Below, piece by piece: positions 50,001-61,213 of a stretch of DNA of 64,000 nucleotides. The notes below the pieces were generated by a model. That model did no database searches, was not told the origin of the DNA, and saw only the letters and a list, made by a program, of their open reading frames with translations. Source of the DNA: Tigriopus japonicus (Eukaryota; Arthropoda; Copepoda; Harpacticoida; Harpacticidae). Position 1 is the first letter of the stretch; each line of letters opens with the position of its first letter. The position numbers were made by a program, and so were the translations under genes. The stretch spans positions 6,957,489-7,021,488 of the forward strand of contig CM021312.1 in assembly GCA_010645155.1 (NCBI GenBank), in the 5' to 3' direction.

Positions 50001-53000
50001 CGATATCATCATCTTATTATCAGGTCCATTGCCAACCTATGACAGGGGCTAATTTCTGGCGATAAAAGCCCGAATCCTTTTCCACTTCGACCCTTGAGGG
50101 GATTGATCGAGGGTCTAGGATATAAATTGCAGGTTTGGCACCTCTTGAATCTGCAATAACCAGAGCACTGGTGGACGCTTCAACAACAACAACAATAGCA
50201 ATAATAGTCACGAGAGGGATTTCAAGAGCTTCGGAATGGGTTTCTATTCCGGAAGAAATGATATTCATATAAAAATAGGCACCTGTCAGTTCTCGCAGCT
50301 CAACGAGCGAACGATCTCTTGAAATATATCTTGGGCAATGGCCATTACTTTCAAAAGTGGACAATGCACAAGCCCCAAAACTGGCCAAATACATGGCCAG
50401 ATGAACGAAGAGGTCTTTATGTTTTGGAGCCGATCGTTTCATCATGCACTCATATTCCTGGCATTGGATCATAGTCAGCGATATTGAGTGCATATCGATT
50501 TGACGAATTGCTGTTGCCTTGTTTCAATCCAGCTCGCCAGTTTTCTGATTAATTGATTAGTGCACAGTCGCTCCAAATTTGGATTCAAATTATGCCAGTT
50601 GACCATGCAAATCTGGGTGGACGTATGTGTTACTTCTCCAATGTTGAATCAATATTTGCAAAGTGCACGCCAAATTCGGACTCTAACGGACCTAACAGGA
50701 AAGGCAATGAGGAATTTAAATCGAACTTTGGCGCTCACGGTGCATCACCAAATTTGCCAGTGTGGACAAAGGTGGCGGTGAATGCGCAGCGAGGTCGGAT
50801 TTTTTGAACAGAGCCTCATTTTTCATAACTCGTGCCCTCAACACGGACAGAATTGTGACCAGGATAGTTCTTCAGGAAGGCCCATTCTTCGGAGCATCAG
50901 CTAGCAGCCTGAACGACATTCCTAGACATAATTAAACGTGTTCACATACGGTACGAGTTCCTTTTGAGTTGCTCGTAAATACGAATGTCTCGTTCAAGGA
51001 AGTTCGGAATCAATTTCCATGTTTGTTTATAGCGCAATTAAGGCACCCTAATCCTCGTTGATCATGCGTTCTAAGTTAAGAAGCCTTCAGGTTCCCCTCG
51101 AAAACAACCAAATCGGGCGGTTGCCAACTTCATTGGATGATTGGGGTGAAGACAACAGAAGGATCATGTTTGTATGCTTAAGTCTAAAGGATGGGGCCAA
51201 GGAGCACGAAGAAGCCGGAAGATCTGAGCATTTTTTTCCGCTCTTGGCTTCTTCCATCTACTAGTACACTCTCTGCGTACTACATTCAGTAGGAGTGCGT
51301 GTGTGCGTCATGCATCACGGTGAGATAAATTGTTCTGAGCTCCTCTTGATATACTACGTTCTTACTTATGGGTACCAGTACCTCGTACATACTCATGATG
51401 ATGATGACGACTGGTGGTTATCTCTGGGGGTGCTACATCTCTTCTTTCCCCCCTTCAAACAGGAACAATAACATATTACGTGATTGGAAAAAAAGCCCAT
51501 TCGATCTGGGGAGCAAGTGACAAAACAAATGCCTCATCCGCATTGGGAACAAAACTCGCGCCTGAAGCCAAATCCCGGTCCTATCAGAAGAGATAGGAGT
51601 CAAATTAAGGTGCCAAACTGGGCTCTAAATTAGTCCCTTCTGACCGAGAATTAAAGACAACCGGGGCAACCTTGGGGCCAACTCAACACCTCTCAACGTC
51701 CACTTTTTTGACCCCCACGGTCGTTTTTTCGTCACTTATGGGAATGTTTGGAGATCAACTTCTTGTCAGTCAAGTAGATCTCAATCAGACGCGCCATTTT
51801 TAAAACAGGAACGCCTGAAACAATTATTCCAGAAGCGGGGAGATGAATCTTGTCTTAACAGTTTCAGCCCACGGCTCGGGTCAAACGAGGATCGAGACAA
51901 GAAGATCGTTCTCCATCTCTTGTCATGTCACACAAAGTCCAGGATATTTTTTGTCCCTCTTTTAGAGAGGAGGGAGGAGGCAAGATTGGTATCGGACTTC
52001 CTCGTTGGTTTCGAAATCAGGAAGGCCTCTGGCCACAAACAGAAACAGAGACAGAGAGACAGAGTACGCGCCATATTCATTGAATGATGAACCATTCACA
52101 TTTGTCAATGTGCAACTAACGTGATGGCGCAACCTTCAGCACCTTTATTTACGGCCAGAGTATTGTAAATACCCGTAAATGCATTCGCCAATTTGCCTAT
52201 CTAACGACAACGACCATGAGTCACCCTTCACTAAGAGGCCTAGCACGTTTTTCCTTTTATCTTCTTCTCTTCCTCTTCTTTCCGAGGAATGTTTGTTTAC
52301 CACGTGCATTTCATTGGATCTGAATGAACTCGGGGAGTCGTTTGGTTTTGGCTGCATTCCGGGAGGTAAAGAGGATTGACCTACCGTGATTTCGTCTTCG
52401 AGCGAATACTTGATCCGTTTGATATCGTCAAGTTCTCGGTAGAGCTTGTCTTTGGCCGCTTTCTCTTGCTTCCGATCCTCTTGAAGGGAGTTAATCTCGG
52501 CGTCGAATTTACGTTGCTTTTTCTCGAGCAGCAGATTGCGAGAAGTCTGCTCTTCCAGTAAAAGTTTCGTGTCATTCATTTCACCCTGGGCCTTTTGGGC
52601 CTTTCGCTTCCATTGGGCCACGTTTTGTCGTTGCTCATCAACTTCGTCAAAGGCATCGTGTAACTAAAAGGAGGGAGGGAGAGAAGAAAAAACCGCCGCA
52701 TTACTACATGACCATGATTCATTAGCATGACACGCATTCAAACGCCATGTCATCATTCGCTCATCTGGGACTGACCCTGACAATTCCAATCACTTGACAA
52801 ATGAGCAGTTTCTTTGCTACAACAATGTCAGGCATTCACACACGATCAAACGAATGAAGCACGCCCCGCTCAGAGATTTAATCCCGACCCATTGAAAAAG
52901 TTCAAACCCCCCCCCCCCTCGTCTACACTCCATGATCGAAGAAAATAATTTCTTGTTAACATTTTTCTGACATTCTTTACAAATAATGAAAGAACCATTT

Positions 53001-56000
53001 GAATTTTAAGGTCAAGTTTCGTGTGTCACAAAATTCCTTGTGCCTCCATCTAGTTGTTTTTCATTCAACCCTCGTCCCCCTATTGTCCTTGACATTTCCG
53101 TGGTTACTGGTTACCCTCCTGAGCTCTAGCCGATTTTTTTCGAGTGCACTCTATCCGTACTCACGGAGCACCGAGCATCGCGCGATTCAGCAACGACTCC
53201 TGCAACACCGAGTCATTACTCCCCGAGAACTGTACTACCAGCAACGCTTTTCTAGAGGAACGTTGTAGCACCAGCTCCCTAAGGACAAAATGAGGAATAA
53301 GTAACCGTCTGATCCTCACCTCAATAACATAGGCCTCGTGGCGCAACGGACAACGCGTCTGACTACGAATCAGGAGATTGCAGGTTCGAATCCTGCCGAG
53401 GTCGACTGTTCTTTTACATAAAATATTTCCCATTTTGAGTTGCTCGTATCTTACATTTATCTAGAGTTTTGTTGGAAGGCAATACTAGTGCCGAAAAAAA
53501 TCAGTTATAGGTATGGCCAAACCAAGTCCTGAACGATTCTATGATTTCTAATTTGTGATGAAGCGGTCGCCCAAAAATGCTCACTCGACCCATTCTTTTA
53601 CTTTGTTTCTACAGGGTGTCCTTTCTAAATTAAGACCGAAAGTTTCCTGCCTTTAGTGCGCTGGCATATTTTTAGTTTCACACTTTTTGTTTAAACAAAA
53701 TGTTTTGTGCATTCTTTTTTTGTGCTCCTCCAACAAAATCCGGCTCCTCGACATACCGCACTGGTTGGGCTAGTTATTGTGAAGATGTCTTTTCTCATTT
53801 CTGAGGCAAGGATGAATGTCCTCGTTCATCTCCAGGCCTCAATTGGATGGAAATTTCCATTTGGTCAATGCTGTTGAGGCTTTGAGTCAAACAGATTGTG
53901 GTGCGTGCCTGTGCTCATGTTGCAGTTAGTAGATTGAAGGCCGTGGTGAAGACCAAAAGTGGCCATTTTGAAAATTGAACATTTGTTACTCAACGTAAGG
54001 CATCTGGGATTGTAATAATGTGACAACATTTTTGATTGAATGGATATTAAGTGAGTTATGATACAAAACTCGAGTCTCTGTTTCAGTGGTACACCCTGTA
54101 AGAGCGCTCACCAAAGGCTTATTTTTTCTAGGATATTTTAGATAGCCCGTACAAAATGCTAAGCAAAGTCTTTTAAATTACTTAGATAACTGGAGAACTT
54201 CATCGTCTCGTATTGTTTGATTGTCGTTAAAATACGGAGGACGGCATAGTACTTTTTCCGGGATCGAACAATATGCTAATGAAACTCCGAAATTTACCTT
54301 CTTTTCCAATTGTTTCTTAAGAGCCATGAGCTGTTCCATGTCATCATCGTGTTGTTGAGCCAAGCGTTTCTTAGTGAACTCCAACTCTTTGATGGCTCTT
54401 TCATACTTCTGTTTGAAGATGGAGGGCTCGCCGTCTTCATCCGAGTCAGCCGCCCCATTCATATCCAGGGCACGACTGTAGAGCACCTCCATCTCCATGC
54501 GTTCATTGGACTGAAGAAGGTGTTTGTTCCGACTTGTCAATTCGCTCTTTTCCTTCTCTAACTTGAGACGTTCGGCTTGTTCCGCTTCAAGCCTTTCCGT
54601 GGCCAGAGTTGCGGTTGAATGTTCCTCGGCCAGATCGGCGGTCATCTCGCTCAACTGAAAGTGAAATAAACTTTGATTAGACCATGGTCGGCAAGACAAA
54701 AGTAATCTTGTTTTATCCGGGTAAAAACTAGGCCCTCATCATTCGGGCATTCCTGCTCAATTCATTCGTCGCGAGTTAAAAATGTCGTTCTTTCTCTCGG
54801 GAATTGAAGGATTGGAAAAAAGATCATTGCCGGCTTTTTGTCGGTTTCACGTCCTCATGAGCGAGCAAAAAAGGAAAATTTCAACTTGAACATGGGCCAA
54901 CTGAGAAGAAAGGTGCTCAGAGCACACGCGCACATCATGCCTTTTGATTTTGACTTCAAACGCTTATTGTACCCAATGAATACGTTTCAAGGACCCATCC
55001 GTTTAAGTTGGACCAGACACAAGGTCACAAATTGCAAAGAATTCACATGCGTTCGCCCAAAGAGGCAAATCTTGAGACGGAAAACGACGATTGGACACTA
55101 CCTCGTCTCCTGAAATGTCATCCAGAGTGTCTTCGTCATCTGATCGAGGATAATCATGACCAGGTCGATGATAGGAAAGAACCTGACTTGTTCCACCATT
55201 CAGGATCCAATTGCATTCATCCTCCAGGGTGAGGAACTTCCCACCACTCGGTTTGGGTGGAGCATGGCTCGATGGAAGATATAGACTAGAGGACATGTTA
55301 TAGCCAGAGGGTTGAAATGCATTCATCCGAGATGATGGAGGTTGATAGTTCATAGAGTAAGTGCTAATCGGATCCCGATAACTCAGGTCATAATCGCGGT
55401 CCAAAGAGCTCTCTGGCATTAAGCAGTGTCCTCGTTCTTTCCGGTGATTTGACGTGAAATCGAAAGGATCCCGACTTCTCTCGAACGACCGTGCTACAGA
55501 AGATGCCCGAGCCACACTTTGAGCTCGAGTCCCTCGATCAAAGCTAGGACGCAGAAGATAATCGTTTGAGACATCATCCCTGGCAACCGATGTGGCACGA
55601 AGGTACTTGGAATCTTGTTTCCAATCGTCTTTGCCGATGCCTTCAGTCCGTTTCATGAATTCTTTGATGCTTATCGATAGGTTGTTGTTTCTTTGTGTTG
55701 CTGTGGGAGCTGGAACGGGATCGGGGGTCCTTTTGAATGAGAAATCCCTGGGTCGGGAAGTTCCTCTTGTTTGTGTCCGAACTGACCTCGGTTCAAAGTC
55801 ATCTGCCTCCAAAGCTCGATCCTCGGGAACAATTTCTCGGATCATCGAGGAATATCTTTCCCGACTTACGGGGGCTCGACCCCTCGGTGAAGAAAGGCTA
55901 CCAGACAAACTGCTTCCACCATAACCAGAATCTGCTGAGCTCCGTCCGTAAGGAACGTTCCCATTCCTCTTGGTTGATGATGGAAGATCCCAGGAAGATG

Positions 56001-59000
56001 ATGTTCCATTGGTGTATCTTGGCACCGGTAACGATGAAGAGAAAGACCGATCAGGACTGACCGAGGATTTCTTTAGGAACCTGCTCTTAAAAGGAGTGGT
56101 TCGTGGTGGGGGTTCCACTAAGGAATGCTCAATTCTAGGAATGGGAACACTCTCGCTGATCCTTCCAAAAGTTCTTGGCAGAACAGGGTTGGTAACGCCA
56201 CTGAATCTATTCGTGTCTTTGGCACTCCTCCCGACATCCACTGACGAACCTCGCATAAAACTACTCGGGATCCCACTCGATTCACTATTTAGAGGGCTAT
56301 CGATAGCATCCCCCATCGTGGAACACTTCAAAAGCCACTTCTTCCTGATTTAATTTTGAGCGAACAGCTGCTAAAAATGTTCCTCCCCCCTCTTTTTCCA
56401 CGTTCCAGGTCTCCTGTTCCTGCCTGGAACGGCTCGATTTCAGGCAGTTCCGCAGAACGGACTCGTGCCAATTGTTTGGACATATGTGTGCAGACTTGGT
56501 GGACCCAACTAGTATAGTAGAGGTACATAAATGCAATAGCCTGAGTAGGGCAAGCATCCAAACTGAGCGGACTTCACAGGTCTGTTTGAAGGGATGGGGA
56601 ACGGGAAAACGAAAGTCCAAGAAAAGGGGGAAGTTTAGATCTCTGGAGTGGGTAAAAAAGGGAACATAAAGTTGAGGGTGACAAACCCACCCCATATTTG
56701 CATTGGCTGAGGCTGAGGATGCTTTACGAACTAGCATTTGGGTTGGATGTTGGATCACTTGCTTTCCTGTTTAAATTGACAGGAAGATGGAACAGGAGCA
56801 CTTTACCCAAGGAAATGGCCCATTAACTAATTGATCAGTCTGTTTCAGCGAAAACTTTTCGAGTGTGTTACCAGAATCTAGTAAGAACTTACAAGCATTA
56901 CAACGACAGTAACAAACCGCAGATGGCGCTCTTTGTTGGACGGTGATTTTGTTTTGACGTGAAGTGCAGCGCCTCTAGCGGCCCGAGATCAAACTGTTTG
57001 AACGTGTCTGCTCCCCTCTCCTCATAAATTTACTGGGAACTCTTTTCCAAAACGAATTATCCAACAATTTTAGGAACGCTTCCATATTCGTGACCCCAGA
57101 GCTTGACATAACACAAGTATTCAGGTCACCATCATTTCCTTGGCATTTTCATGCAACCCAACCCTTCTTCACCTTCTCGAGCACGATTTCACTTACCCGG
57201 TTCTCCAACTTCTCATTTGCTTGCTTGAAATCGGCTCGCTCTTTTTCGACCTTTTCCAATCGAGCCTTGAGGATCTCCAATTCCTCCTAGGAAAAAATGT
57301 AGAAGTCAATCAATAATCATGACTGCCGTCAGACCATGCATATCAAACTAAAAATGGCGTTCTATCATCGAGAAATCTTACCGTTCTTGACTTAAGTTGA
57401 TCTTCAGTTCTGTGGACGTTAAGAAGAGGGGTGAGCTTGACAAGAAGTCTCCACCAGGGCCAATCGCGAACACCCATGAACTTTCGAACATTCTTCTGAA
57501 TACACCGAATGGCGATGTCTTGGGTCTGAAAACGATAAATGGAACACATGTACATATGCATGGATGATTTTCTATATGTTATTGTAATGTTAATATCTTA
57601 TCTTATCTTTTACACTTGATCTAATAAACACAGTTTTCAATTATACTATCTTCTACAAAGGGGGCATTGCAATGGTCAGAGGTGGACATGCCTAACCAGA
57701 AACTTAAATCCGAAAATATTTGCTAAGTTAAAACATGGCGAAACGGAAAGAAACCTCAAATGTAGAAGAAGTAAACCTTTTATGTTTTTGTTTTCAATAA
57801 GTGTTTAAAAAAATAGCTTCACTCTATCAATAATATACCTGCCCTCATTACTAGGACATTTTTTTCGACAAATTTAAGTTTTTAGTCTAAAAAAGGTCTA
57901 TCTACTGTTTGCTAATTTTATGCATGCGTTAACCAATTTTCTATTTTTAATTAGTTTTGATTAAATGAGCAAATGATAAAATTTGATAAAAGCAAGACTC
58001 AATTTTCGACCAAATCAAAACCTAACCTAAAAGCCATTTCGAGCTGAAAAAATGAGACCGAAAATGCTCGACCTAAAAAACCGATGCGAGAGAATATTTT
58101 CGACTCTGAGATATGAGACCGGAATAAGATTATCAATCTAGAATTTTAGACCGAAAATTATTAATCTAAAGAATTGAGACCAAAATTGAGACCGACAATT
58201 TCCGACCTAGGTAAACCTCGACAAACATTGATTTCATTTCCCACTTAATTGCCTTTTGGGGGCTGAAAATATTTAGTTTGTTTGACAGAAATCTGCACCC
58301 CTCTTTACTACTGGTGGTATATAAAACTTTTTTTCTATTTTACGTTACAAAACATATTTAATAGAATAAAGTAACAGAAGGAACACATGCGCCTCTTTAT
58401 AACACACCTTGCGTGGGTGCCCTCTCTTGTTCTTAAAATGAACTACTCGCCGTCTAGGCAAGCATTGTTGAAGAAGCTAGTGCTCTAAAAGTAGCCAGTT
58501 GAACCTCAATCTTACAAAAGAAGTACGTAACATTGCGCCTTCTAGTGGAAGAACAAAATGGTGTTTCGGTTTACTTTACGATCACTCTGCAAGACTTTCA
58601 ATTGTTAAACACACCATACTGAACTCAAATAGATACGGAATATGAAGAGCAATCAATTCTAAAATCTAAGTCGTATTTTGGCACCATTTTGCGTTCGTCT
58701 TGCCTTCATCTATTGACGATTTTGAGGTTTCGATTGAATATCTCTATTCAACGGACTTTAAAGGAATGTGATAGCTTATTTTTTAATTTAAAATTGAGAA
58801 AAACATAACGAACAATTTTTGATGTTTCATTTCCTCATTTCGATAATAAAGGTTTCCTTCATTTTAATATAAAAAACTTAATCAAAGAACATCCTTCCTA
58901 GCTTATCGTTGATTTGAAAAAAGGTGTAAAAATTTATTTGTGTCTCTCCGTTTGTCAAGTAAATGCCCACCTATGCTTTAAGGTCTACTGTACCTAAGTT

Positions 59001-61213
59001 GTTTCAAATGATAGTACACAACCTTAGAACATATTGCAAGCTTCCTTGCATCTCACATGGCACGTTCTTTTTAGTAATTAAACAGCTTTCGTGTCATTTC
59101 CTTAATTGTAAATCCAATCCCACGGTATTTCTCGATTTTCTCACTATTAATCCAATAATTGACAAGGATGGGACCGTCAGGCGTTGGTGATGCAACTCCA
59201 CGAGAGCAAGCAGTTTTTTTCCTGGTTGTAAAGATTTTTACACTTTGCCAACATTGATTTCAATTCTTAGTTTTCATCGAATTACTACGTGTGGTATCCA
59301 GACTATAGGTAGACTGGAACTTATTTCGTTAAATTGCACCATTTTCGGATTGTCAAAATTAGAAAAAAGATTCAACTCTTGTGAGCAGATATTATTTCAC
59401 AAATTTTGTTGTCTGGCAAACTTGTTCGAAGCTATGATTTAATTGGACAATATATGTTGGGTGACCCCTGCACGCTTCAAAAATGGACGTCAAGAGTGAA
59501 CAACTCGTCAAAATCCAATATTTTGTAAAGTAAAGATGTTGCTCATACTCATATTTCTATGTTTGTCAGAAAAAATGATAAATTTCGATTTAAGATAGCT
59601 TAGCTTTGAAAGATACATTATTTTTGCCAAGTTGCTCGCTCTCGACGCTTATTTTCTATGTATACAGGGGTCAACCAACAAACCTTGCCTATTTAAATCA
59701 TAGCTTCGAGCAAGTTTGTCTAAGAACAAAATTTGTAAAATAACATCTGTTCACAAGAGATGAATCTTCAATTCGATTTTTTTCATCGATCCAAAAATTG
59801 TACATTTAAACGAGTTACAAGCCCAGTCTACCTCTAGTCTGGATATCCCTCGTATCTACAGCTTAATAGCCCCAATTTTGTTTTCATTAACCACATTCCA
59901 GTTCCTTTTTTGTTTATTTTAGTATAAGGCGCTTAGTTTCAGCCCTAACTGTCTTTTTATCAGGTTCCAGCAGGTGTTTTGTTTTTAGTTCAAAAGAAAT
60001 CAACAGATGCGAATAGTTTTGGAGACATAAATTCTCTGTAATAGTCTAGATATCAGTACATATGTAGTAATTGACATTCCAAGCTCTACTTCTCTCATGG
60101 CAGATAACAGCCTTGAGATGTTGGGGTTTATCAATCCCATGGTACACGAACAATTTTGTTAAAGGCCAAGGAGGAGATAAAAAGTGTGCTCCACTCACTC
60201 ACCCACATGCATTGTAGCGAATGAGAAGGGGGAATTTCCGCTGCAATTGGAGTGTCTCAACAACGAGATTACCGCTTATTAGTACCACCACGTGGCAGAA
60301 CCTCGAAGATAACAGGATGAAGGCAAATGTTGACTTGGTGTCAGTCCCACTTTTGACGAGGTGACAGGAACCGTTTAATGAAGTTGAAGGAATTCAATGA
60401 CAAAAAAGTCTACACTATGCAATGTTGACGGCTTGCTTTTGTCAAATACTTGAGGAATGTTTTTTTAATGCTTTTAATATCGCTCGCTTTTTGTACATCA
60501 TTGTAGTCGAATATTTAGGCAACATCTTATATTAACTAGCTCTTAATGGCATAATACAATTCTCCGAAAAACATCCCTTTGATTTAAATGATTTTTGTTT
60601 TGGAAATCTCTCGATGTTTGCATTTTCAAGCAACACACTTTTCCTAGACTTTAAAACCAAGTTGGCCATTGGAATGGTTCGATCATGCACAAAGTCATTA
60701 AACGGTCTCAAAATGGTGATTTTGGTTGTGCGAACAAGAAACTCCTCCGTTTTTTGTGCGTGCCAAATATCCTACTGGTGATTGCGTGAACGTCGGACAT
60801 TTCAAAGTAGTCAAAGAAAAGAGCACATTTCTTCACTTTTCATTGGGAAATCTGTTCTTCAAGTTCATCATCTCAAGTGAATAGCAATTTTCGTCATTGG
60901 CAAATTGAAAGAGAAATGACTTTGAATTCAAAGAAACAGGCGCACATCCCCTCGTTCCACACAATGTCCCAGTCAGTTAGCGCCAAACAAGACAATCAAG
61001 TCGATTATGCACCCTATGTACACAGTCGAACTACGTACGTAACGCATGGAGATAATGTACACATATTTCCGGGCCTATTCTCACCTTGCGTCTTTGGAAG
61101 CGTTTCCGAGCCAAATGTCCTCGACATAAAGCCTGGAACCGAACCACTTGATCCGTTAATTTCTCATCCCGCTCTTCTTGTAAGTGTGCCAGAACTCCAG
61201 CCCGAAGAAAAAC
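34904..61213 (-). CDS. Mhcl: unconventional myosin XVIII (Mhcl/MYO18 type), IQ region and tail; partial, 906 aa in window
   Basis: Exons in transcript order: 61085-61213, 57382-57525, 57197-57286, 54298-54654, 52385-52663, 37839-37988, 37123-37536, 36278-37050, 35871-36122, 34904-35036. All junctions down to the last three exons are phase 0, and the last three close correctly on TAA. Matches to MYO18: [17 protein letters not shown], an IQ-like [79 protein letters not shown] and [13 protein letters not shown]. The coiled coil runs about 750 residues without the skip pattern of muscle myosin. Known role: actin-bound, motor domain without useful ATPase, a scaffold in muscle, Golgi and adhesion. 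The motor exons are not between 61.2 and 64 kb and must lie upstream. Confidence 0.95.
35871..36122 (-). CDS. Mhcl: myosin-18 exon, acidic non-helical tail
   Basis: Joined to the previous exon through an AG|C serine codon. Very acidic and serine-rich ([19 protein letters not shown]), comparable to the acidic non-helical tailpieces of MYO18 proteins. Confidence 0.85.
36278..37050 (-). CDS. Mhcl: myosin-18 exon, distal coiled coil
   Basis: 257 codons of heptad sequence starting [13 protein letters not shown], including [13 protein letters not shown] and [16 protein letters not shown], ending in [10 protein letters not shown] where the coil stops. This is the best-conserved block with MYO18 in the window. 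Confidence 0.95.
37123..37536 (-). CDS. Mhcl: myosin-18 exon, coiled coil
   Basis: 138 codons from [18 protein letters not shown] to RQLKNQ, phase 0 both sides, with the typical [17 protein letters not shown]. Confidence 0.95.
37839..37988 (-). CDS. Mhcl: myosin-18 exon, coiled coil after the 14.4-kb intron
   Basis: 50 codons, [20 protein letters not shown] to EKRLKDQ, phase 0 both sides. It is the first exon downstream of the 43-45 kb head exon. Confidence 0.92.
42283..42336. repeat. imperfect CCAA/CCAG repeat
   Basis: AACCAACCAACCAGCCAGTC and variants over about 54 bases. Similar arrays occur at 38980-38994 (CCAACCAACCAA), 46213-46252 (GGTTGG/GGCTAG) and 49216-49237 (perfect AACC), all in the same intron. 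Confidence 0.75.
43358..45160 (-). CDS. long disordered-protein exon, probable alternative first exon of myosin-18 (601 codons)
   Basis: The reading frame is open from ATG (45158-45160) to a donor GAG|GTACAC at 43357, phase 0. The next myosin exon, 37988, is also phase 0, so splicing would give a 601-residue head on a 573-residue rod. The head starts [20 protein letters not shown], then is rich in Ser/Thr/Pro and basic residues ([17 protein letters not shown]). Acidic [15 protein letters not shown] repeats (about residue 440) follow. The end, [20 protein letters not shown], looks more ordered. The frame stays open about 50 codons upstream of the ATG to a possible acceptor near 45282, so it might be an internal exon. 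It could instead be a separate nested gene. I recognise no domain. Confidence 0.7.
52385..52663 (-). CDS. Mhcl: myosin-18 exon, coiled coil
   Basis: 93 codons from [20 protein letters not shown] to LEDEIT, with the MYO18-like [20 protein letters not shown]. Phase 0 both sides. The GT donor lies just before the 14.4-kb intron. Confidence 0.93.
52907..52918 (+). repeat. poly-C run (12)
   Basis: Twelve C in a row in a myosin intron. The length may be unreliable in sequencing. Confidence 0.9.
53331..53403 (+). tRNA. tRNA-Arg (anticodon ACG)
   Basis: 73 bases folding into a full cloverleaf: acceptor GGCCTCG with CGAGGTC (one G-T pair), D arm with GCG/CGC, anticodon stem TCTGA/TCAGG around loop CTACGAA, T arm GCAGG-TTCGAAT-CCTGC, discriminator G. 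The A and B boxes are intact (GGTTCGAATCC). TTCTTTT about 6 bases downstream can end pol III transcription. Anticodon ACG decodes CGU (and CGC/CGA as inosine). It lies inside a myosin-18 intron on the opposite strand. Confidence 0.95.
53612..54098 (+). mobile_element. internally deleted mariner/Tc1-like element
   Basis: Short inverted ends CAGGGTGT and ACACCCTG are flanked by the dinucleotide TA on both sides (53610-53611, 54099-54100), the mariner/Tc1 target duplication. Inside, a start-like frame [17 protein letters not shown] (from 53785) and an end-like frame [21 protein letters not shown] (53925-53978) resemble the two ends of mariner-type transposases with the middle lost. It lies in a myosin intron. 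It has no working transposase. Confidence 0.65.
54298..54654 (-). CDS. Mhcl: myosin-18 exon, coiled coil
   Basis: 119 codons from [20 protein letters not shown] to KKQLEKK, including [20 protein letters not shown] and [11 protein letters not shown]. Phase 0 both sides. It is the exon that the 55-56 kb head exon would join. Confidence 0.95.
54655..57196 (-). other. myosin-18 intron containing a head exon
   Basis: Apart from the head exon at 55102-56316 and its likely 5' UTR (to about 57 kb), I see no other feature. Open frames on the plus strand here are antisense shadows of the head exon. Confidence 0.6.
55102..56316 (-). CDS. long disordered-protein exon, probable alternative first exon of myosin-18 (405 codons)
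   Basis: ATG at 56314-56316 ([15 protein letters not shown]); an in-frame TAA lies about nine codons upstream, so this is a true first coding exon or starts just inside one. The frame runs 405 codons to the donor GACGAG|GTAGTG, phase 0, and the next exon on the strand is the phase-0 myosin exon LSEMTAD. The product would be about 1190 residues: a Ser/Arg/Pro-rich head plus 785 residues of rod. Within the head, [19 protein letters not shown] and, near the end (about 358-405), [18 protein letters not shown] look ordered, followed by an acidic [15 protein letters not shown] recognise no domain. A separate nested gene is the alternative. Confidence 0.78.
57197..57286 (-). CDS. Mhcl: myosin-18 exon, start of coiled coil
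   Basis: 30 codons, [20 protein letters not shown] to KLENR. Phase 0 both sides, acceptor TTTTTTCCTAG, donor CGG|GTAAGT. Confidence 0.93.
57382..57525 (-). CDS. Mhcl: myosin-18 exon, neck-tail junction
   Basis: 48 codons, [20 protein letters not shown] and then [16 protein letters not shown]. The DWPWW sequence after an IQ-like helix is a myosin hallmark at the start of the tail, and the IRCIQKN context points to MYO18. Confidence 0.96.
57526..61084 (-). other. 3.6-kb myosin-18 intron
   Basis: AT-rich, with no supported exon. It contains the inverted repeat 59293-59848 and a loosely repetitive stretch near 57990-58210 (GAGACCGAAAAT-like words). Confidence 0.6.
59293..59848. repeat. inverted repeat, arms about 180 bp (59293-59470, 59665-59848)
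   Basis: The left arm (GGTATCCAGACTATAGGTAG ... GTTGGGTGACCCCTG) is complementary to the right arm (CAGGGGTCAACCAACAAACC ... CTACCTCTAGTCTGGATATC) with scattered mismatches. Both share ACAAATTTTGTT and GAAGCTATGATTTAA. Either a fold-back transposon or two element ends placed head to head. No ORF. Confidence 0.75.
61085..61213 (-). CDS. Mhcl: myosin-18 exon, end of converter and IQ motif
   Basis: 43 codons, phase 0 both sides, acceptor AACTTTCAG and donor AAG|GTGAGA. It reads [18 protein letters not shown] and then [17 protein letters not shown]. VFxRAG is the conserved end of every myosin motor, and FQxxCRGxLAR is the IQ motif that binds a light chain or calmodulin. It has no ATG-started frame, so simple ORF searches miss it. 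Confidence 0.95.

Larger units (their letters stand above)
37989..52384 (-). other. 14.4-kb myosin-18 intron
   Basis: By far the longest intron seen. It contains the head exon 43358-45160 (same strand) and CCAA/GGTT-type short repeats at 38980-38994, 42283-42336, 46213-46252 and 49216-49237, plus a CAT repeat at 48588-48608. Many open frames of 60-160 codons occur on both strands. None shows a family I know, and most have odd composition. Confidence 0.65.
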
